Positions 27,401-32,163 of a DNA stretch of 32,163 nt are shown one piece after another. Position 1 is the stretch's first letter. Each line of letters begins with the position of its first letter. Position numbers and translations under genes: made by a program. The notes under the pieces are model-generated. The model was not told the origin of the DNA. It ran no database searches and saw only the letters and a list, made by a program, of their open reading frames with translations. This stretch comes from JAFGJQ01 sp964586145. GTDB lineage: Bacteria; Planctomycetota; Phycisphaerae; UBA1845. The stretch covers positions 1 through 32,163 of the forward strand of contig CAZPHH010000054.1 in assembly GCA_964586145.1 (NCBI GenBank), given 5' to 3'.

Positions 27401-30400
27401 AGAGCTTCACGATCTTCCAGCGACCGGCCACCACGGCGGAGAACCTGGCCATCCAGTTCATCACCGGCAAGGTCTCCGACCTGTACCGGATGCTGGCCGA
27501 CGAGGCCTACGCCGATGCGTGCGATCCGACCATCGGGCTGGACTTCGACATTCCCGGGGTGCCGGATCCCACGTACTCCTCGCTCTACGCATTCGAGGGG
27601 GAAGTTCTCCAGGGTGCGGGGGGCCTGCTGGACGAGGAGCTGGCTCTGCTGCGCGGGACGGATCAGGACGCGGGCGACAATGTTGCGTTGAAGATCGCCC
27701 TGCACAACCGGCTTCGCTGGAACTTCGACGTGTCGGACCGCGGCGAGGCCACGTACATCAGCACCTACAACATCACTAACAAGGACGAGGACCCGAATTA
27801 CACGATCCGGGATGCCCAGATCATGTACCCGCAGGGCCACGGCGACGCCTGGGGTCACTATCTGACCGCCATGAAGAACTACTACCAGCTTCTCCGGGAC
27901 AATAACTTCGAGTGGATTGTGGCCACGGAGCAGATCGCCAGCGGGACGGGCACGACCACGCCGGTGACCTACCAGTACGAGCGCCGGTTTGCCCAGGCCG
28001 CGGCGGCCAAGGCCCGCACCGGGGCCGACCTCGTGGACCTCACCTTCCGCCAGCGCTACACGGCCGATCCCGCCGCCGATGCCAGCTACCCGGATACCGA
28101 CCCGGACCGGGCGTGGGGCGTGGCCGACTGGGCTCGCCGGGCCGGCCAGGGCGCCTACTTCGACTGGGCGACGGCGAACGCCCTGCTCGACGATGACGAT
28201 TCCGGGCACCAGGGCGTCGAGCGCGTGGACCGCAGCACCGTGCCGGAGCTGAAAGAGATTGCCGCCTCCTTCGCGGACATCCAGACCACGCTGGACAACG
28301 CGGGCAACGGGTTGAACCCGCTCGGCCTGGCCACGAACGTGGTTCCCTTCGGGATCAGCGTCAGCCAGTTGGAGGCGGGTATATCGCACTATCAGCAGGT
28401 GCGCTGCTGGGCGCTTCGATCGCTGCAGAACGCCAAGATTCTGTTTGACTATGCCAACCACGCGAGCCGTCGACTGCGAAACAACCAGGACGCGGCGAAT
28501 GATTTCAGCGTCAACGTCGCGGCCCAGGAGCAGGATTACAAGGCCCGCCTGGTCGAGATTTTCGGGAGACCCTACGACGAAGACCTCGGCACGCTTTACC
28601 CTGCCGACTACGACGGCCCGGACATTTTCCACTTCGAATACGTCGATCCCTCGCCGCTGCTGGACGATCCCCTGCTGGCCGCGGACGCCTTCGCCACCAC
28701 GTACTCGACGAGGTTCACCGACTACCACGGCCTGATCAACGGCGATCCGAACAACCCACAGGAGTTCGACGTCTCGGTAAACGTGTCCGTCTGCGGACTG
28801 GGGCTCATCAGGCCGGCGGGCTGGGGACCTCGCCCCGAGCCGGGCGAAATCCAGGTGGCCCGGGCCGAGGCCGTCCAGGCCATCGGCGAGTTGCGGCAGA
28901 CCATCGCGGTCTACGACGCTCACTTGCGCCGGATTCAGTCAGAAATCCAGTGCTGGCGGGATTTGACGCTGCTCAACGCCTCGATCCTCAAATACCGGAC
29001 CGGCTACCAGACTGACGAACAAGATATCCACGACTACATCAAGGCGGCTCACGGTGTCCAAACGGCGGCGAATCTCGTCGCTGAGCGTGCCGTGGACCTC
29101 GCCGATGCTGTTGCCGAGGCCTTCCCCAAGAGTGTCGGTCTCTCCATGGATGCCACCGCACCCGCCAGAAGCTTCGCCAAACTGAAGGGCGCGATTTTCA
29201 AGACAGTGGCTCTCGCGATTGCGGTCGCGGCGGAAAACACGGAGTTGTGGCTCGAGCAATCGCTGGCGGAGGCCGGTACACAGGTCGAAATCGACATCCT
29301 GCGCGTCACAAACGATGCGGCGGAGGCCGCCCAGATCAGCGTCATCGAGCAGCTGATGCGGGAGACTCCCGCCCTGCAGCTCGAGGTCCAGCTCCAGATG
29401 GAGGCCGTGCAGCAGGCGGCCGGGCGCTACCAGCAGGCCATCGGGCGGGGCGTGCGGCTGCTGGATCAGCTTGTCGCGCTGCGGAAGAATCTTGCCGGCG
29501 TGGCGACGGAGTACCGCTTCAAGGACTTCACCTTCCGCATCCTGCGAAACGAGTCCCTGCAGAAGTACCGGGCGATGTTCGACATGGCGGCCCGGTATAC
29601 CTACCTGGCCGCCAAGGCCTACGATTACGACACGAACCGGCCGACGACGGCCCGCAACTACCTGGAAGATATCGTCAGGCAGCGGGCCCTCGGATTCGTA
29701 CCTCCCGACAACGTGGACTGCAACACGTGGTTCGCCGTGCCGACCGCAAGCGCCGGACTGGCCGGTCAGCTCTGGCAACTGGACGCCATGTACGACCCCG
29801 AGAACCAGTTCAGCGACGACGTGCATCGGACCTTCAACTTGCGCCAGCAGGTGTTCCTCGCCGGAGGCGACGACGCGGCCTGGCGTCAGGCCCTTTCGCG
29901 GTGCGTGGTTCCCGATCTGCTGGCTCTGCCCGAATACCGGCTTTATGCAGATCTGCTGCAATGCGGCAGCGAGCCTTGCGGCGGTCCCGCACTGGTCATC
30001 CCGTTCAGCACGACCATCGACGCGGAGCTGAACTACTTCTGCTGGCAGATCAACGGTCCGAACTTTGCCTCCGATGCATACGCCACCAAGTTCCTCCGGT
30101 TCGAGGTTCAGTTCGTCGGCCTGCCGCCGGATCCGTACTTGATCCCGACGGTGAACGTCTACCTGCTGCCCGTGGGCAACGACATCATGCGCGTCCCGGA
30201 GGCCGACGGGAGCCGCATCCGCGTCTGGAACCTGATCGACCAGGCCCTGCCCAGGCCGATCATGCTGGGCAACTACGAGGACTTCGACTGGATGCCGTGG
30301 GCCACCTGGGGTCCCGGTAACGTTGGACAGTCCATCGTCCGACGGCGCCAGCCGAGTGTGGCCGCCTGCGACCCGGCGGTCGGTCCTTGCGACGACAGCA

Positions 30401-30642
30401 GTTCCCTCGTGGCACGCTCCGTCTGGAACGACCGGTGGGTGCTCGTGATTCCGGACATCTCGCTATCGGTCAACCCCACCTATCCCGGCATCGACACCTT
30501 CATCAACGGGGTGCCGGCTCAGAGCATACCGGGCGTGTCGGATATCCGGCTCGTCATCGACGCCGTGAAGTACAATTGGACCCCGCCCAAGAAGGCTGAT
30601 GAGACGGAGGGCGGCGACGGCCAACAGGAGCAGAAAGACTAG
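18491..30642 (+). CDS. Giant exported protein: three beta-helix modules, calcium-type repeats, large conserved C-terminal region
   Basis: One gene broken by the gap at 22214-22313: 1,241 residues before and 2,775 codons after, or 3,998 residues if the identical 55-nt flanks are merged. The start overlaps the preceding stop (ATGA) after a G-rich ribosome binding site. Residues 46-68 are a hydrophobic export or anchor segment after a long basic leader. Next come three right-handed beta-helix modules (about 18950-20055, 20062-21670, 21720-23365), each opening like YVD-S-GSSW-DAF and filled with coils of the type GGGMYN-SPTV-NCTFSGN. Then a belt of DCN-NGIPDECD repeats (23375-24005), thrombospondin type 3-like and likely calcium-binding. 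A beta-rich region follows (24010-27160; LLEVWYFQ, QIIIASRLG, YVLVQYWDD), then a C-terminal region (27170-30600) with GWVKRVVAGLNPF, MYPQGHGDAWGHYLTA and helical bundles near 28840-29690. The C-terminal half recalls giant planctomycete proteins of unknown role. Probably at the cell surface. Confidence 0.85.
22159..22568 (+). repeat. Near-identical beta-helix coil repeats around the assembly gap
   Basis: The 89-nt segment 22327-22415 recurs without change at 22480-22568, a period of 153 nt (51 residues, about two beta-helix coils). A 55-nt segment at 22159-22213 is identical to 22314-22368. Such exact repeats, inside coding sequence of otherwise divergent coils, indicate recent internal duplication and explain the assembly break. 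Confidence 0.9.
22214..22313. other. Assembly gap (100 N) inside the giant gene
   Basis: Exactly 100 N. The sequence immediately before and after is identical over 55 nt, and the frame is broken only by the placeholder length (the two copies are 155 nt apart, not a multiple of 3). Merging the copies restores one open frame. Confidence 0.97.
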
Positions 30643-30685
30643 GGACCCCATGAACTGCGAACGTACATCGCGCGAGGTTCAAGCC

Positions 30686-31294
30686 ATGACACGTACCTAT
30701 CTGGCCATATTCGTGGTTGCCGTGGTAGCCGTTGTGATTCCGTCCATCGCGGGCGTCAGCATGCCGGACGTGGTCCTGTACGGACAGGTGTTCATCGCCC
30801 ATCAGATGCAGCATGCGCCGGACGACGTGTGGGTCGTCGCTCGCGTCGGCGGTGTGCCCGTGGGCAGCTACCATCTTGGCGACCGGGCTCCCCTCGGGGA
30901 CTCCTATGCGCTGCGCATCCGCATGGAGTCATTGGCGGACGGCGGCTCGCCCGGCAGCAACACGGCTCACCTTGGCGATACTGCGGACATCTACGTCAAG
31001 AAGGGGGTCGGCGAAGAGCAACTGGTTGCGAGCTTCGCGTTGGCTCCCGCCAAAGGCTACGGGCACGTGGAGTACCTTGATCTGGGCGAGCGGATCAAGG
31101 GTGACTGGAACGGCGATGCCCAGGTCACGATGAGCGACTATCCGGATTTCGCGACGTGCATGCAGGGGCCGAACGTAGAGACCCGAGGGCAGTGCCCGGC
31201 CGTGTACGACTTCGATTTCGATACGGACATCGACCTGGCCGATTTCAGGAACTTTGAACAGGCCTTAGCGGCGGGCAAGAGCAAGAGTTCCTGA
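30686..31294 (+). CDS. Small exported protein with dockerin-like C-terminus
   Basis: 202 residues, from an ATG with GAGG (30674-30677) 8 nt upstream; an ATG at 30650 would add 12 residues but lacks a ribosome binding site. The signal peptide is MTRTYLAIFVVAVVAVVIPS. The middle (about 25-130) is a beta-rich domain with DVVLYGQVFIAHQM, VWVVARVGGVPVGSYHLGD and YALRIRMES. The C-terminal 65 residues hold two Asp-rich calcium-binding-like loops, GDWNGDAQVTMSDYPDF and YDFDFDTDIDLADFRNF, of dockerin type I character. It follows the giant gene by 43 nt and is likely its third operon member. I recall similar short proteins downstream of other giant planctomycete genes, but cannot verify this here. A role in anchoring the giant protein is a guess. 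Confidence 0.8.
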   Translation: MTRTYLAIFVVAVVAVVIPSIAGVSMPDVVLYGQVFIAHQMQHAPDDVWVVARVGGVPVGSYHLGDRAPLGDSYALRIRMESLADGGSPGSNTAHLGDTADIYVKKGVGEEQLVASFALAPAKGYGHVEYLDLGERIKGDWNGDAQVTMSDYPDFATCMQGPNVETRGQCPAVYDFDFDTDIDLADFRNFEQALAAGKSKSS

Positions 31295-31546
31295 GTTGAC
31301 GTACGTGGAGAATACTTCGACCCGGAAACCCGGACCCGGCGTGATCGGGCGCCCGACGAAAGCGGGCCGTTTGCGCGACGGCTACGCGGAAAGCGGGAAA
31401 GGAACCGACGCCTCCACCGACTATTGCTGAACGCCTCCGGCATCCGACGCGGTCGAAGGCTCGGATGTCGACCTGGCGGCCTTTGCTGGCCTTCATTATG
31501 AATTCACCGGCTCACGTTCGGCCCCTGAGCGGCAAGGCGCGAGCGT
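31295..31546. other. No recognisable gene
   Basis: Short open frames only, without motifs. CATCCGA (31440-31446) and TCGGATG (31461-31467) could form a hairpin that ends transcription from one or other side. Confidence 0.4.
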
Positions 31547-31705
31547 CTACACGGCCACCCGCTCCGGATCGGTCAACGATAACGGGGGGATCTCCGGGGC
31601 GGATTCCAGCAGGTGGCCGGTGGACAGCTCCTCCCCGGCGTGGAACGCGAGCTTCGCAGCCAGCGTCACGACTTCCTTCGTCGACCACCCATGTCCTGCC
31701 CTTGT
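31547..31705 (-). pseudogene. C-terminal remnant of an AAA+ ATPase (helical lid)
   Basis: The minus strand reads WSTKEVVTLAAKLAFHAG, EELSTGHLLES and IPPLSLTDPERVAV then stop. The pattern of a helix with AAKLAF, then 'L-T-HLLE', then 'IPPLS-T-PERV' is that of the last part of Ycf46-like AAA ATPases. No start codon with a ribosome binding site precedes it; a TAG lies directly upstream. Only about 50 residues remain. Confidence 0.4.
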
Positions 31706-31933
31706 CTACGCCGTATTGAAGACGAATCCGGCGTCGCAGTACGCCACGTTCACCTGCTGGCCCGGTTCAAGCTGCTCCTGCAGCAATCCCTGGGTCAGTG
31801 GTTCGGCAATGCGACTCGTGAAAACACGCTCAAGAGCCCGAGCGCCGTAGGCCTCATCGTATCCTTCCTTGATGATCCGGCTCTCTGCGTCCGCAGACAG
31901 CTTGATCGTCATCCCCCGGTCCCTTAGCACGTT
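31706..31933 (-). pseudogene. C-terminal fragment of a ClpA/ClpB-type ATPase, cut by an IS200 element
   Basis: About 75 residues: LRDRGMTIKLSADAESRI, IIKEGYDEAYGARALERVF, IAEPLTQGLLQEQLEPGQ, then FVFNTA and stop. GYD-AYGARAL-R is the hallmark of the C-terminal small domain of Clp/Hsp100 unfoldases, and DRGMTIKLS the strand before it. The homology stops at about 31933, where the left end of the IS200-type element begins, so the rest of the gene (about 700 residues or more) would lie beyond the element, outside the window. The fragment is probably not translated. Confidence 0.75.
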
Positions 31934-32012
31934 TCTAAACCCACGGCCTCTGGCCGTGTGACCCGAATAGCTTCGGAGCGATCCGGCGTTTACGAGACCG
32001 CCCGAAGGCGTA

Positions 32013-32055
32013 GGCTCTCCCTCCGGGAAGGCCCCGTGGGGCAGGAAGGAGAGCC
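32013..32055 (+). promoter_or_regulatory. Hairpin burying the transposase ribosome binding site
   Basis: GGCTCTCC (32013-32020) is perfectly complementary to GGAGAGCC (32048-32055), which includes most of the AAGGAG ribosome binding site (32046-32051). Translational repression by a stem that hides the Shine-Dalgarno is established for IS200 tnpA; the sequence here supports the same control. Confidence 0.65.
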
Positions 32056-32057
32056 CT

Positions 32058-32163
32058 ATGCATGATTGGGAAAGCCTGTCCCACGTACGGTGGGAGTGTA
32101 AGTATCACGTGGTGATTATACCCAAGTATCGGCGAAAAGTGTTCTATGGACAACTGCGTGACC
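32058..32163 (+). CDS. tnpA: IS200-type transposase (Y1 TnpA), 5' part only
   Basis: The first 35 residues are visible: MHDWESLSHVRWECKYHV followed by VIIPKYRRKVFYGQLRD. This is the conserved N-terminus of IS200-family TnpA proteins, small Y1 single-strand transposases that use one Tyr and an HUH metal site; both lie beyond the window. AAGGAG is 6 nt upstream of the ATG. The gene runs off the right edge, so whether it is intact cannot be told. Confidence 0.9.
   Translation, partial: MHDWESLSHVRWECKYHVVIIPKYRRKVFYGQLRD

Larger units (their letters stand above)
31935..32163 (+). mobile_element. IS200/IS605-type insertion sequence, left end (continues beyond window)
   Basis: The left end holds a hairpin (CACGGCC 31942-31948 with GGCCGTG 31952-31958, loop TCT) close to the junction with the Clp fragment. 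Elements of this family end in such subterminal hairpins rather than inverted repeats and insert as single-stranded DNA. The transposase gene starts 123 nt further in. The right end is outside the window. Confidence 0.8.

Noticed and set aside
25846..28923. 1,025-residue open frame antisense to the giant gene
   Set aside because: It has Arg/Val/His-rich composition without motifs, typical of the antisense of high-GC coding sequence; the plus strand encodes clear conserved motifs.

Overview
The window is about 32 kb of high-GC bacterial DNA from a draft assembly, with two 100-N gaps at 6874-6973 and 22214-22313. Its gene content points to a planctomycete, most likely of the Phycisphaerae type. 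The signs are a PEP-CTERM exported protein, dockerin-like Asp-rich tails on exported proteins, a 306-residue pseudopilin with an H-X9-DG type C-terminus, very large exported beta-helix proteins with DCNxNGxPD repeats, and a short helical protein beside a FliA/WhiG-type sigma factor. This placement comes from recognising families by eye; no database was searched.

Left part (1-5926): three separately transcribed exported proteins. The first (888-1682) is a PEP-CTERM protein. The second (2114-4468) is a 784-residue multi-module protein with a dockerin-like tail. The third (5006-5926) is a pseudopilin-like protein. Each has a plausible sigma-70 type promoter and a long leader, and the first two are followed by strong hairpins. 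The first two share a repeated 'VRET' module.

Housekeeping block (6179-9885): a class I methyltransferase cut by the first gap, then rpsP, trmD, rplS, yraN and tatD on one strand. rimM is missing from its usual place between rpsP and trmD.

Middle (10131-13439): a small helical protein, a structured intergenic region with a weak resemblance to a cobalamin riboswitch, a FliA/WhiG-like sigma factor, a lipoprotein MsrA, a convergent PmtA/KsgA-like methyltransferase, and tRNA-Pro(TGG) with a clear terminator.

Integrated remnant (13483 to about 16600): directly beside the tRNA 3' end lies a serine recombinase without its catalytic half. It is followed by two small genes on the minus strand, each preceded by the same leader with two hairpins whose pairing is kept although bases change. 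About 1.2 kb of apparently decayed DNA follows.

Right part (16620-31294): a three-gene locus reading right. It encodes a 624-residue exported protein, a protein of about 4,000 residues (overlapping it by ATGA), and a 202-residue exported protein with a dockerin-like tail. The giant carries three beta-helix modules, a calcium-type repeat belt, a beta-rich region and a large helical C-terminal region. The sequence on the two sides of the second gap is identical over exactly 55 nt, so the two contig ends probably overlap and the two halves are one gene.

Right edge (31295-32163): C-terminal remnants of two AAA+ ATPases on the minus strand, then the left end and first codons of an IS200-type transposase whose ribosome binding site is buried in a hairpin.
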